From the NCBI GenBank assembly GCA_035526825.1, contig DATLBT010000124.1:12411-76410 (forward strand): 64,000 bases of DNA, given 5' to 3'. Below, in pieces: positions 1 through 7,828 of this stretch; position 1 is the first letter of the stretch, and each line of letters starts with the position of its first letter. The stretch comes from JACPFV01 sp035526825. Its GTDB lineage: Bacteria > Pseudomonadota > Gammaproteobacteria > Nevskiales > Nevskiaceae. The notes beneath the pieces were generated by a model that was given only the letters and a program-made list of their open reading frames with translations, searched no databases and was not told the DNA's origin. The position numbers and the translations under genes were made by a program.

Positions 1-2
1 CG

Positions 3-380
3 GTGCTTGGCACCGGCTGCGAGCGGCAGTCCGAGCCGCCCATCGAACCGAAGAGCACTTCGCTCGTCGCGGGTGCCGGTCCTTCGACGGGCGCACCCGG
101 TGCGAGCGCCGAGGCCATCGAGGTGGCCGCCGCGAGCCCCGACGATGCCGCCCTGACGCAGCGCGTGAAGACGGCATTGATGTCCGACGGGCAGGTCAAG
201 GGGGTGGGCATCGACGTCAGTACCCACGACGCGCAGGTGACGCTCAAGGGCACGCTCGACAGCGATGAGCAGGTCACGCGTGCCGTCGCCGTTGCGCGCG
301 GCGTGGCCGGTGTGCGCGACGTCATCAACCGTCTTTCCGTGCGTGGCGAAGACAAGGCCGCCACGACCAACCAGGGCTGA
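3..380 (+). CDS. BON-domain lipoprotein, 5' end cut by window
   Basis: The readable frame begins at the window edge, so the true start and most of the signal peptide are missing; the first in-frame GTG at position 3 is probably internal. A Cys follows at once (LGTGC), a plausible lipobox remnant. A Pro/Ser/Ala-rich linker leads to one BON domain (about residues 50-115: ALTQRVKTALMSDGQVKG, then VTLKGTLDSDEQVTRAVAVARGVAGVRDV). BON domains occur in OsmY-like periplasmic or outer-membrane stress proteins and bind phospholipid. The downstream YqjD/YqjE/YqjK-like genes suggest an envelope-stress group. Family assignment is firm; start and lipidation are uncertain. Confidence 0.75.
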   Translation: MLGTGCERQSEPPIEPKSTSLVAGAGPSTGAPGASAEAIEVAAASPDDAALTQRVKTALMSDGQVKGVGIDVSTHDAQVTLKGTLDSDEQVTRAVAVARGVAGVRDVINRLSVRGEDKAATTNQG

Positions 381-409
381 TTGCAGCCCACCATCGAGGA
401 AAACAACCC

Positions 410-736
410 ATGAGCCGCCGCACCGATACCCGTGACATCTCCAACGCCAGCGACCACGTCCTCAAGAATGTCCGCGGTTTCGTGGGCGGAGTCGAGGAGT
501 TGCTGCGCGCCACCGCGCATTTCTCCGGCGAAGGCCTGGCCGCGGCGCGTTCGCGCGTCGAGGGACAGGTCGAGGATTTGCGCGAGAGCATTGGCGATGC
601 GCAAGCGTTCGCCCTCGACCAGACCCGCCGCGCCGCGCACGACACCGACCGTTATGTCCACAAGAAGCCCTGGCAGGCGATCGGCATCGCGATGGCCGCT
701 GGCGTGGTGTTGGGCTATTTGAGCAACCGCCGCTAG
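410..736 (+). CDS. DUF883 (YqjD/ElaB-like) membrane-anchored protein
   Basis: A 108-residue protein with a helical, charged body (VEELLRATAHFSGEGLAAAR) and a single C-terminal membrane helix ending in YVHKKPWQAIGIAMAAGVVLGYLSNRR. This is the arrangement of YqjD/ElaB tail-anchored proteins, which in E. coli associate with ribosomes in stationary phase. It begins with ATG 29 bases after the BON gene and precedes a YqjE-like gene by five bases, so the trio matches the E. coli yqjDEK order. The molecular role here is inferred from the family only. Confidence 0.85.
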   Translation: MSRRTDTRDISNASDHVLKNVRGFVGGVEELLRATAHFSGEGLAAARSRVEGQVEDLRESIGDAQAFALDQTRRAAHDTDRYVHKKPWQAIGIAMAAGVVLGYLSNRR

Positions 737-741
737 GCCGC

Positions 742-1146
742 GTGGTGGGCGCGCCAGAACCCGGCTTGCCGCCGTCGACGCTGGGAGACCTGGCCCCGGG
801 CCTGGTCTCGCACCTGCGCCGCCGGCTGGAGCTGTTCGCAGTCGAGATCACCGAAGAGGAACTGCGCTTCGCCCGCGCGCTAGGCTGGCAGTTGCTGGCG
901 TTGTTCCTGTCATGCCTGACCCTGAGCGTCGGCGTGGCGCTGGTGATCGCCGCGTTCTGGGACACGGCCCACCGCGTGGACGCCATTGCAATCACCTTGC
1001 TGGCCTGCTCGTTGGGATCGCTGGGCACCTGGTGGAACCACCGCCGCATCCTGCTGGAGCGACCCATCGTATTCACGCAAACCATCGAAGAGCTGCGCCG
1101 CGATGCCAGCGCCCTGATGCCGCGCGGTCCGGAGGCGCCGCGGTGA
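742..1146 (+). CDS. Phage-holin-family (YqjE-like) membrane protein
   Basis: A GTG-initiated 134-residue protein with a soluble N-terminus (about 1-45), two adjacent hydrophobic helices (LLALFLSCLTLSVGVALVIAAFW, then ITLLACSLGSLGTWW) and a basic C-terminus. This matches the holin-3/YqjE family. Despite the family name, nothing phage-related lies nearby; the gene sits between YqjD- and YqjK-like genes. Its stop (TGA 1144-1146) overlaps the GTG of the next gene, so translation is probably coupled. Confidence 0.8.
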   Translation: MVGAPEPGLPPSTLGDLAPGLVSHLRRRLELFAVEITEEELRFARALGWQLLALFLSCLTLSVGVALVIAAFWDTAHRVDAIAITLLACSLGSLGTWWNHRRILLERPIVFTQTIEELRRDASALMPRGPEAPR

Positions 1147-1466
1147 CCCGGCTCGACACCCTTGCGCAGCGCCGCGCCGCGCTCAGCGCGGAAATCGCGG
1201 AGCAACGCGTGCACCTGGCCGATGCCAACGAGCGCATCCAGGTGCCGCTGCAGCGTGTCCAGCGCCTGCCGGGTGAACTGCGCGAGTTGCGTCGACGCTA
1301 CGGGTTCCTGCTATTGCCCCTGGCGGTGCTCGCGCTGCTCAACCCGCGCCCCACGCTGCGCCTGGCGCTGGGTGCATGGACGCTGTGGCGCAGCGTGGCG
1401 CGCCCGCACGACCCGGGCGCACGGCCGGCCTACCTGTATCCCGACCGTTACCTGCCGCCGCGATAG
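1143..1466 (+). CDS. YqjK-like small membrane-associated protein
   Basis: A 107-residue protein starting at GTG 1143, which overlaps the stop of the upstream YqjE-like gene (GTGA). The N-terminal half is a charged coiled coil (LAQRRAALSAEIAEQRVHLADANERI). A hydrophobic stretch (YGFLLLPLAVLALLNPRPTLR) and a Tyr/Pro-rich tail follow. Size, layout and gene order match YqjK, the third member of the yqjDEK group. Similarity is mainly architectural, so the family call is moderate. Confidence 0.65.
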   Translation: MTRLDTLAQRRAALSAEIAEQRVHLADANERIQVPLQRVQRLPGELRELRRRYGFLLLPLAVLALLNPRPTLRLALGAWTLWRSVARPHDPGARPAYLYPDRYLPPR

Positions 1467-1535
1467 TTTCGTGGCCAAACCGGGAACCGCCGCGCCCTTG
1501 CAACGCTCAAATTGCAAATTCCACCAGGGAAGCCC

Positions 1536-2942
1536 ATGCCGCACGTTCTGATCGTGGACGACGACGCCGCAACGGCCGCCGCTTTGTCCGAACTGGTGGC
1601 GGCCGAGGGTTTTACCGTGGCGGCATGTGGCAGCGTCAGCGACGCTCGCGCCGAAGTCGCGCGGCTGAAGCCGGACATCATCCTGTGCGACCTGCGGCTG
1701 CCCGACGGCAGTGGCCTCGACGTGTTTCGCAGCGTCGAGGCGAGCGGCGGCATCGAGGTGGTCCTGATCACCGGTCACGCCTCGGTCGAGACCGCGGTGC
1801 AGGCCCTGCGGGAGGGCGTGTCGGATTACCTGGTCAAGCCAGTCAATCCGCAGCGCGTGAAGGCGATCCTCGCGCGCGTTCCGCGGGGCGGCGACCTCAA
1901 GGCGGAAATCGGCTCGCTGCGCGGTCAGCTGCGGCGGCTGGGTCGCTTCGACCACATGATCGGCCGCTCGCCGGCCATGCAGTCTTTATACGACCAGATC
2001 GCCCGCGTGGCGCCGACGGAGGCGGCCGTGTTGCTGATTGGCGAAAGCGGAACCGGCAAGGAAATCGTGGCGCGCACGGTGCACGACTTGTCGCGTCGGC
2101 GCGGCCAGCCGTTTTTTTGCGCCAATTGCGGCGCCATCTCGCCGAGCCTGATCGAGGGCGAGCTGTTCGGCATGGATGCCGCCGATGTCGCGGAGCAGGG
2201 CCAGCCCGGGCTCTTCGAGCGCGCCCATGGCGGCACGCTGTTCCTCGACGAAATCACCGAGATGCCGATGGAGCTGCAGGTGAAGTTGCTGCGCGCGGTC
2301 GAGACGCGCAGTTTCGTGCGCCTTGGCTCGCACCAGGAACGGGAGTCGGACGTGCGCATCGTCGCCGCCACGCCGCGCGACCCCGAGCAGGCGGTTGCCG
2401 ACAAGAAACTGCGCGTCGACCTTTACCAGCGGTTGTCGGTGTTCCCGCTGACGCTGCCGCCGTTGCGCGAGCGCCATGGCGACGTCGAGCTGCTCGCGCA
2501 GCATTTCCTCGATCAGCTCAATGCCACCCACGGCACGCAGAAACGATTTGCGCCGCCGGCGCCGGGCAGCCTCTCGTTGCTGCCATGGCCGGGCAACGTG
2601 CGCGAGCTGAAGAACGCCATCGAGCGTGCCTACGTTTTAGCCGATGCCACGCTCGACCTGTCTGGCGCGACGGCGTCGACCGCAACAACCACGGCGGTGC
2701 CGACCACCGTCACGGTGCCGGTCGGCAGCTCGCTGGCCGAAGCGGACCGCCGCCTGATCCTGGCGACCCTCGAGCAATGCAATGGCGTCAAGAAATGGGC
2801 CGCGCAGCTGCTCGGCGTAAGCCTCAAGACGCTGTACAACCGGCTCGAGGAATACCGGGCGCAAGGCATCCTGCCGCGCACTCCCAGCGCTGGCGCCCGC
2901 GCGCTGGCCGCTCAGCGCGCCCACGACCGGGCGCGTCCCTAG
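1536..2942 (+). CDS. NtrC-architecture response regulator lacking the GAFTGA loop
   Basis: Start ATG 1536 is chosen because AGGGA lies about seven bases upstream; a longer frame from 1512 has no ribosome site. Receiver domain about residues 1-115 (VDDDAA, phosphoacceptor in DLRLPDG, Lys in LVKP), AAA+ domain about 130-365 (Walker A GESGTGKE; GGTLFLDEI; WPGNVRELKNAIERAY), and a Fis-type helix-turn-helix at about 415-455 (KKWAAQLLGVSLKTLYNRLEEY). Where the sigma-54-contacting GAFTGA should follow ELFG, the sequence reads MDAADVAEQGQPGLFERA. The protein therefore probably cannot remodel sigma-54 holoenzyme and may act on sigma-70 promoters, as TyrR and HupR do, or as a repressor. The next gene encodes a bare HisKA domain. 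Confidence 0.88.
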   Translation: MPHVLIVDDDAATAAALSELVAAEGFTVAACGSVSDARAEVARLKPDIILCDLRLPDGSGLDVFRSVEASGGIEVVLITGHASVETAVQALREGVSDYLVKPVNPQRVKAILARVPRGGDLKAEIGSLRGQLRRLGRFDHMIGRSPAMQSLYDQIARVAPTEAAVLLIGESGTGKEIVARTVHDLSRRRGQPFFCANCGAISPSLIEGELFGMDAADVAEQGQPGLFERAHGGTLFLDEITEMPMELQVKLLRAVETRSFVRLGSHQERESDVRIVAATPRDPEQAVADKKLRVDLYQRLSVFPLTLPPLRERHGDVELLAQHFLDQLNATHGTQKRFAPPAPGSLSLLPWPGNVRELKNAIERAYVLADATLDLSGATASTATTTAVPTTVTVPVGSSLAEADRRLILATLEQCNGVKKWAAQLLGVSLKTLYNRLEEYRAQGILPRTPSAGARALAAQRAHDRARP

Positions 2943-2966
2943 CGCGCCGATCCATGAGTCCCATCC

Positions 2967-3257
2967 GTGGCTGACCTGGTGCCGGCGGGATCCGCGCGGT
3001 TTGTCGACGTGACGATGCGCGAGCGCGTCGTGCTGGCAACCCACGAGTTGCGCACGCCCCTCAATACCATCCTCGCGTGGGCGCAGGTGCTCGAACAAAG
3101 CCTGCCGGCGCAATCCGAACCGCTCATCCAGCGCGCCTTGGCCGGCATCCGCGACGGCGTGGCACGACAGGTAGCCCTGATCGAGCAGTTGTCCGAACTG
3201 TCGCGAACGCCTGAACTCGGCGACGGCGACGGCGACGGCAACGGCAGGACCTCGTGA
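2967..3257 (+). CDS. Orphan HisKA (dimerisation/phosphoacceptor) domain protein
   Basis: A 96-residue GTG-started protein that is essentially one HisKA domain: the H-box ATHELRTPLNTILAWAQVLEQ holds the phosphoacceptor His, and a second helix follows (IRDGVARQVALIEQLSELSR). There is no sensor, membrane segment or HATPase_c domain. The frame ends in a Gly/Asp repeat tail (GDGDGDGNG) and its TGA overlaps the GTG of the next gene. It could be a phosphotransfer protein or dimerisation partner for the adjacent response regulator, or a remnant of a hybrid kinase. No frame immediately downstream supplies the missing ATPase domain. Confidence 0.65.
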   Translation: MADLVPAGSARFVDVTMRERVVLATHELRTPLNTILAWAQVLEQSLPAQSEPLIQRALAGIRDGVARQVALIEQLSELSRTPELGDGDGDGNGRTS

Positions 3258-4648
3258 AAACAACCGCTGCGGGACTGCTGGCCATCCTGCTGATCGCCGG
3301 GTGCGGCGGGCCCAAGGTGCTGGGAATCGCCAAGGGTGCGTCTGCCGACGCACTGCCGGCTTGCAAGGACTGCGTTGACGAAAAAGAACTGCGCCGGTCG
3401 GTGCGCACCGATGAGCAGCTGGCCTTCGTCAAGCGCGTCAACGCGATCGAGTACCGCCTAACGGGCCGGCCGCTGTCGAGTGGCAACCGGACCGAACTGC
3501 TGCTGGACGGCCCCGACACCCATCGCGCGCAGCTCGATGCCATCCGCAAGGCACGCCACCATGTGCACTTGATCACCTACATCATGACCGACGACAAGCT
3601 CGCCACCGAGTACCTCGAGGCGCTCATCGAGCGCCGCAAGCAGGGCGTCACCGTGCGCTTCATGTTCGACTCGGTGGGCGGCCGCACGGTCAGCGAAGAG
3701 TTCCGCGGCGCGCTGACCAAGGCGGGCATCGAGGTGCGCGAGTTCGGGCCGATGAACCCGATGAAGAAAGAGGATTCCAGCCTGACCCGCCGCCACCATC
3801 GGAAGATCCTGGTCGTCGACGGCAAGGTCGGCTTCACCGGCGGCATCAACATCAGCGACGAATACCGCTCCGCCTCTTCCGGCAGCGGTCAACGCTCCGG
3901 CGGCTGGCGTGATACGCACGTGCTCATCGAGGGGCCAGGCGTTGCGCAATTCCAGACCATGTTTTTCGAGTCCTGGGCGCTGGCGGGCGACCCGATCCAG
4001 CGCAACGACAAGTATTTCCCAAAACTGGAGCGCGAAGGCGACAGCCTCGTGCGCGGCGTGACGCAGAACGGCCATGACATCCAGGACATCGCGCTCAAGC
4101 CGGTCACCGACCTTGCCGAGACGGAGCGCCAGCAGGCTTCGGCGCAGGCGATCTACGCTTCATACCTCGGTGCGATGGAGAACGCTCGCAAGAGCATCTG
4201 GATCACGCAGGCCTATTTCATCCCCAACGACGAATTCATCGAAGTCATCACCCGCGCGGCGCGGCGCGGTGTCGATGTGCGGGTGCTGGTGCCGAGCACC
4301 AGTGACATCCAGATGATGGTCGACGCGTCGCGCTTCCATTACCAGCCGCTGCTCGAAGCCGGTGTGCGCATCTACGAGTACTCGGGGCCCATGCTGCACG
4401 CCAAGACCGCGGTGGTCGATGGTGTATGGGCCACGGTCGGCTCGAGCAACCTCGACTACCGCAGCTTCATCCATAACGACGAGGCCAACGCGATCATCAT
4501 GGGCGCCGATTTCGGCGACAAGATGGAGAAGATGTACAAAGACGACATTGGCAATGCACGCGAGATCACGCGCAAGCAGTGGGAAGATCGCCCGTGGGTC
4601 CAACGGATGCGGCAGCGGGGGGCGGTGCTGTTGAAGTACTGGATCTAG
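3254..4648 (+). CDS. Phospholipase D-superfamily lipoprotein, cardiolipin-synthase-like
   Basis: GTG start overlapping the previous stop. A signal with lipobox (LAILLIAGC) predicts a lipoprotein. Two PLD catalytic HKD motifs are present: RHHRKILVVDGKVGFTGG (about residue 177) and MLHAKTAVVDGVWATVGSSN (about 377). Two HKD motifs, 464 residues and the GSSNLDYRS run fit cardiolipin synthases of the ClsB/ClsC type, which join phosphatidyl groups to make cardiolipin. The lipoprotein signal instead of N-terminal membrane helices is less usual and suggests action at the periplasmic membrane face. The TAG stop is the first triplet of a TTAGGG-like repeat. Confidence 0.85.
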   Translation: MKTTAAGLLAILLIAGCGGPKVLGIAKGASADALPACKDCVDEKELRRSVRTDEQLAFVKRVNAIEYRLTGRPLSSGNRTELLLDGPDTHRAQLDAIRKARHHVHLITYIMTDDKLATEYLEALIERRKQGVTVRFMFDSVGGRTVSEEFRGALTKAGIEVREFGPMNPMKKEDSSLTRRHHRKILVVDGKVGFTGGINISDEYRSASSGSGQRSGGWRDTHVLIEGPGVAQFQTMFFESWALAGDPIQRNDKYFPKLEREGDSLVRGVTQNGHDIQDIALKPVTDLAETERQQASAQAIYASYLGAMENARKSIWITQAYFIPNDEFIEVITRAARRGVDVRVLVPSTSDIQMMVDASRFHYQPLLEAGVRIYEYSGPMLHAKTAVVDGVWATVGSSNLDYRSFIHNDEANAIIMGADFGDKMEKMYKDDIGNAREITRKQWEDRPWVQRMRQRGAVLLKYWI

Positions 4649-4680
4649 GGATTGGGGATTAGGGGTTAGGGATTGGGGAA
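4649..4680. repeat. TTAGGG-like G-rich intergenic repeat, single arm
   Basis: A run of GGATTAGGGG/TTAGGGATTGGGG units begins directly at the stop of the PLD gene. The same unit recurs, with an inverted second arm, at 22561-22652 and 42027-42118. The family is unnamed as far as I can tell. Confidence 0.75.
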
Positions 4681-4735
4681 AAGCTTAGGCTTATCCGATC
4701 GGGATTCGCATCGACACGCGCTGACTGCCCGCTCG

Positions 4736-4750
4736 TGGCACGGAGCTTGC
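4736..4750 (+). promoter_or_regulatory. Sigma-54 (-24/-12) promoter
   Basis: TGGCACGGAGCTTGC matches the RpoN consensus TGGCACG-N4-TTGC at every fixed position. It ends 38 bases before the DUF1328 start codon. I found no TGTC-N10-GACA activator site in the 180 bases upstream, unlike the other four sigma-54 promoters in the window. Confidence 0.85.
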
Positions 4751-4788
4751 TCTGCTTCTCCCAGGTTTCCCAGCCAGGAGAAGTAAAA

Positions 4789-4968
4789 ATGCTGTATTGG
4801 TCCGTTGCGTTTTTCATCGTCGCCATCATCGCCGGCGTGTTCGGTTTCTTCGGCATCGCTGCGGCAGCCGAAGGCATTGCCAAGGTGCTGTTCTTCCTGT
4901 TTGCGGTGCTGTTCGTATTCAGCCTGATCAGCGGCCTGCGCACCCGCGGCAGCGGCTCGCGCCTCTGA
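4789..4968 (+). CDS. DUF1328 (YtjA/UPF0391) small membrane protein
   Basis: 59 residues, ATG 4789 preceded by AGGAG nine bases upstream. Two hydrophobic helices (MLYWSVAFFIVAIIAGVFGFFGI and VLFFLFAVLFVFSLISGL) around a short AAAAEG turn are diagnostic of the DUF1328 family, common small stress-linked inner-membrane proteins of unknown mechanism. A sigma-54 promoter lies just upstream. Confidence 0.88.
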   Translation: MLYWSVAFFIVAIIAGVFGFFGIAAAAEGIAKVLFFLFAVLFVFSLISGLRTRGSGSRL

Positions 4969-4969
4969 G

Positions 4970-5140
4970 ATGGGCGACACCCCCGACGAGCGCGCGCCGG
5001 CCAGGCGGCAACCGCCACCGGCCGGTGCGCGCCCATCGCGGTCACCGCCGCGTCCGCAGCCCGCGCCCTATCCCGAGAGTCCGCCGAAGGATCCTGCGAA
5101 GGAGCGTATCGACCCGGCCAATCCGGGACCGCTCTCCTGA
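4970..5140 (+). CDS. Small proline-rich hypothetical protein
   Basis: An open frame of 56 codons begins one base after the DUF1328 stop (TGAGATG), which would suit translational coupling. The product is Pro/Arg/Ala-rich (MGDTPDERAPARRQ at the start, ESPPKDPAKERIDPANPGPL near the end), with no hydrophobic segment and no recognised domain; it is probably disordered. Support is only the tight junction and intact frame, so it may not be a real gene. Confidence 0.4.
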   Translation: MGDTPDERAPARRQPPPAGARPSRSPPRPQPAPYPESPPKDPAKERIDPANPGPLS

Positions 5141-5165
5141 GAAATGCCGGACTTGCGTCGAGTGC

Positions 5166-5248
5166 TGTCGCGCTCGCGCGACACGTTCAGCCGTGCGGGA
5201 GAACTGTCCTCCCCAGTCAATGACTTAGCCGGTCTGTGAACGCAGACA
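5166..5248 (+). promoter_or_regulatory. Paired GlrR-type activator sites
   Basis: Site A at 5166-5183, TGTCGCGCTCGCGCGACA, is a perfect TGTC-N10-GACA dyad. Site B at 5231-5248, GGTCTGTGAACGCAGACA, has one mismatch. The sites are 65 bp apart and lie upstream of the sigma-54 promoter at 5367. TGTC-N10-GACA is the site bound by E. coli GlrR upstream of glmY. This pair accounts for much of the 301-base gap before the EF-hand gene. Confidence 0.7.
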
Positions 5249-5366
5249 CGGCGTAGTCCCGCCGGCGGCCAACAGACAGTACGAAGTGCCGATCGGGCGA
5301 CGGCGGCGGCGGCAAGTTCTGCACTGACCCGGATTCTCCACCCCAATCCGCAGCCTGTTTTTTCAA

Positions 5367-5381
5367 TGGCACGGCGGTTGC
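5367..5381 (+). promoter_or_regulatory. Sigma-54 (-24/-12) promoter of the EF-hand gene
   Basis: TGGCACGGCGGTTGC is an exact TGGCACG-N4-TTGC match, 60 bases before the ATG at 5442, with GlrR-type dyads upstream at 5166 and 5231. The gene also has a strong AGGAGG ribosome site. Confidence 0.88.
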
Positions 5382-5441
5382 CTTATTTCTCCCGAGTCGG
5401 GCGCAAGCCCGGCCTTCTTTGTCCAACCAGGAGGTTTCACC

Positions 5442-5972
5442 ATGAAGAAGCACTTGATCCTGACGCTCGGCGTTGCTTTGGCCTCGCCGTTGCTGATGGC
5501 CCAGAGCGATACGACTGCGCCGACCACGCAGAAGCAAGCCCTGCCACCGCTGCCAGCCTCCGGCTCCCTCGACAAGCCGACGGTCGATGCCCCGCGTACG
5601 ACCGAGGACGGCCAGATGTCCGGCTCGGCGAACCAGGGCGGCAACAGCGTCGGCGCGACCGGCAACCCGAACACCAAATCGGCCGCCACCCGCACCCGCG
5701 GGGCCAATGCCACCGATTTCGGTTCGATGGATGCCAACTCGGACGGGCGCATCAGCCAGGAAGAGATTCGCGTCAACGCGGGCTTGTCGGGTGGCTTCAA
5801 GAAAGCTGACACCAACAAGGACGGCACCCTGAGCCAGGCCGAATTCTCGAAGCTCGAGCAGCAGCTCAAGGGCGCGCGCGACCGCAGCGCGGGCCCGACC
5901 GGTGATGACACCGAGGGCTCGGACCGCACCGACAAGGATGACGAGGTGAGCAAGCGTCTCCCGGGCGGCTAA
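5442..5972 (+). CDS. Secreted EF-hand protein
   Basis: 176 residues with an N-terminal signal peptide (MKKHLILTLGVALASPLLMA), a low-complexity Thr/Pro/Ser linker, and two EF-hand loops, DANSDGRISQEE (about residue 103) and DTNKDGTLSQAE (about 125). Both keep the Asp/Asn/Glu calcium ligands. The acidic tail reads DDTEGSDRTDKDDE. It is probably a periplasmic calcium-binding protein; no enzymatic domain is visible. Expression should depend on sigma-54 and GlrR. A similarly built protein at 20955-21359 has the same promoter architecture. Confidence 0.85.
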   Translation: MKKHLILTLGVALASPLLMAQSDTTAPTTQKQALPPLPASGSLDKPTVDAPRTTEDGQMSGSANQGGNSVGATGNPNTKSAATRTRGANATDFGSMDANSDGRISQEEIRVNAGLSGGFKKADTNKDGTLSQAEFSKLEQQLKGARDRSAGPTGDDTEGSDRTDKDDEVSKRLPGG

Positions 5973-5991
5973 GCCGTACCGCTCAAAAGCG

Positions 5992-6029
5992 CGTCCGCGT
6001 CGCCCCAGGGCGGCGCGGACGTTGCTTTT
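5992..6029 (+). terminator. Intrinsic terminator after the EF-hand gene
   Basis: An 8-bp perfect stem (CGTCCGCG at 5992-5999 with CGCGGACG at 6014-6021) is extended by partial GC pairing in the loop and followed by TTGCTTTT. The T-run is interrupted, so efficiency may be moderate. Confidence 0.6.
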
Positions 6030-6085
6030 ACAGGCGCGGGATTTCAGGCACCCGAACCTTCCGACGCTGCAAACGTCCCAAGACC

Positions 6086-6538
6086 ATGACCCATTCCCGC
6101 TCCGCCGACCGGCTCAACGACCTCCTCGAGGTTGCGCGCGACGGCGAGCGCTTCTACCGGGAGGCGGGTTCGCAGGCGCGCGCCCCCGGATTGCGCGGCA
6201 CGTTTCGCAAGATGGCGGAGTTGCGCCAGCGCCTCATGAACGACCTTGCCGACCACGTCGCCGCGCGCGGCGCCCGGCCGTCCGGCGAGCGCACCCTGCG
6301 CGGCACCTCGCGGCAGCTTTACGCCCGGCTGCGGGCCCGCGTTGCCAGGCACGACGACTCCGCCTGGCTCGCACAAGTCACCGCGATCGAGGACCGGCTG
6401 CTGTCCTCGTACGAGCGGGCCCTCGCCCGCACGCCATTCGGCGACGCGGTACGGCCGATCCTGCGGCGCCATCTGCTCACGGTGCGCGCGACGCATGAGC
6501 GCATGCGGCTGCTGTGCCAGCGCAGCCTGGCTGCTTGA
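6086..6538 (+). CDS. DUF2383 (PA2169-type) four-helix protein
   Basis: A 150-residue, all-helical cytosolic protein. The opening DRLNDLLEVARDGERFYREA and the later YERAL and HERMR helices match the PA2169/DUF2383 family, ferritin-like bundles of unknown function often found with stress genes. There is no signal peptide. It lies between the EF-hand terminator and egtB, with only 18 bases to egtB, so it may be co-transcribed with the ergothioneine genes. Confidence 0.7.
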   Translation: MTHSRSADRLNDLLEVARDGERFYREAGSQARAPGLRGTFRKMAELRQRLMNDLADHVAARGARPSGERTLRGTSRQLYARLRARVARHDDSAWLAQVTAIEDRLLSSYERALARTPFGDAVRPILRRHLLTVRATHERMRLLCQRSLAA

Positions 6539-6556
6539 GCACCAGGATATCCAGAC

Positions 6557-7828
6557 ATGTTGATGGCCCTGCAGGATGCGCCCGACATCGGCGCGAGCGC
6601 GCCCGCACCGCAGGCGGTCGCGGCGGGTTATGCGGCCATCCGCGCGCAAACCCTCGGCCTGATCGAAGGCCTGGCCGCGGAGGATTGCCAGGCGCAGTCG
6701 ATGCCCGAGGCGTCTCCTGCCAAATGGCACCTCGCGCATACGACCTGGTTTTTTGAAACCTTCGTACTGGCGCTCGATCCCGAGTACCGCCCGAGCCACC
6801 GGGCCTACACCGAGTTGTTCAACTCTTACTACCACAGCGTCGGTGCCCTACACCCGCGTGGGCAGCGCGGCCTGCTGACGCGGCCGACGCTCGACGAGGT
6901 CAGGGCCTGGCGCGCGGTGGTCGACGATGGAATGTTGAAGGTGCTCGAAGGCGACTTGTCCCCCGAGCAACGCGCGCGCGTGGAACTGGGACTGCACCAC
7001 GAGCAGCAGCACCAGGAACTGTTGCTGGCCGACCTCAAGCACCTCTTCTGGCACAACCCCTTGCGACCCGCGTATCGGGACGGCGCGTTGCCGCCGCAGC
7101 CCACGGCGCAGCCGTGGCGCTGGCTCGAGCGGCCGGGCGTGATGGTCGAAATCGGCCACGGCGCCGAGGGCTTCGCGTTCGACAACGAGACGCCGCGCCA
7201 CCGGGCGTGGGTCGACGCGCACGTGATCGCGTCACGGCCGGTGAACAACGGCGAGTACCTCGACTTCATCGTCGATGGCGGTTATCGCAATCCCCTGCTC
7301 TGGCTGGCCGACGGTTGGGATGCGGTGCAGGCCGGCGACTGGCAACGCCCGCTGTACTGGGACCCCGACTGTGACACGCACTTCACGCTGCGCGGTGAAC
7401 GCACGCTCGAGCATGACGAGCCGGTGTGCCACCTGTCGTATTACGAGGCTGACGCCTTTGCGCGCTGGGCCGGCGCACGGTTGCCGCGCGAAGAGGAGTG
7501 GGAAGCGGCGGCCCAATCGTGGCCGGTCGCCGGCAACTTGCTGGACTCGGGCCTCTTGCAGCCGCGCTCGCACGACACCGACGGGCCGAGCTTTTACGGC
7601 GATGTCTGGCAATGGTGCGCGAGCAGTTATGCGCCCTACCCGGGATACCAGGCCACGGCGGGCGCCCTCGGCGAGTACAACGCCAAGTTCATGTGCAACC
7701 AGATGGTGCTGCGTGGCGGCTCCTGCGTGACGCCAGCCGGTCACCTGCGCGCCAGCTACCGCAACTTTTTCGCGCCGCACGCGCGCTGGCAGTTCAGCGG
7801 TGCGCGCCTGGCGAAGGATCGTGTGTGA
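6557..7828 (+). CDS. egtB: Ergothioneine biosynthesis sulfoxide synthase EgtB
   Basis: 423 residues with a DinB-like N-terminal domain (about 20-170) and an FGE/formylglycine-type C-terminal domain (about 195-423). The non-haem iron histidines appear as WHLAHTTWFFETF and LGLHHEQQHQELLL. The C-terminal part carries RPVNNGEYLDF, GDVWQWCASSYAPYPGY and VLRGGSCVTP. EgtB joins hercynine to a thiol donor (gamma-glutamylcysteine or cysteine) using O2. The next gene is egtD, overlapping by four bases; no egtC or egtA is in view. The DFxPYPGY-type run supports EgtB over a generic SUMF1 protein. Confidence 0.93.
   Translation: MLMALQDAPDIGASAPAPQAVAAGYAAIRAQTLGLIEGLAAEDCQAQSMPEASPAKWHLAHTTWFFETFVLALDPEYRPSHRAYTELFNSYYHSVGALHPRGQRGLLTRPTLDEVRAWRAVVDDGMLKVLEGDLSPEQRARVELGLHHEQQHQELLLADLKHLFWHNPLRPAYRDGALPPQPTAQPWRWLERPGVMVEIGHGAEGFAFDNETPRHRAWVDAHVIASRPVNNGEYLDFIVDGGYRNPLLWLADGWDAVQAGDWQRPLYWDPDCDTHFTLRGERTLEHDEPVCHLSYYEADAFARWAGARLPREEEWEAAAQSWPVAGNLLDSGLLQPRSHDTDGPSFYGDVWQWCASSYAPYPGYQATAGALGEYNAKFMCNQMVLRGGSCVTPAGHLRASYRNFFAPHARWQFSGARLAKDRV

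Noticed and set aside
742..1146. Prophage remnant, because of the holin-family name
   Set aside because: The neighbours match the chromosomal yqjDEK group and no other phage gene is near.
1376..2974. A 532-codon plus-strand frame overlapping the first response regulator
   Set aside because: Same strand but a different frame from the clear REC-AAA-HTH protein; the product is Arg/Gly-rich without motifs.
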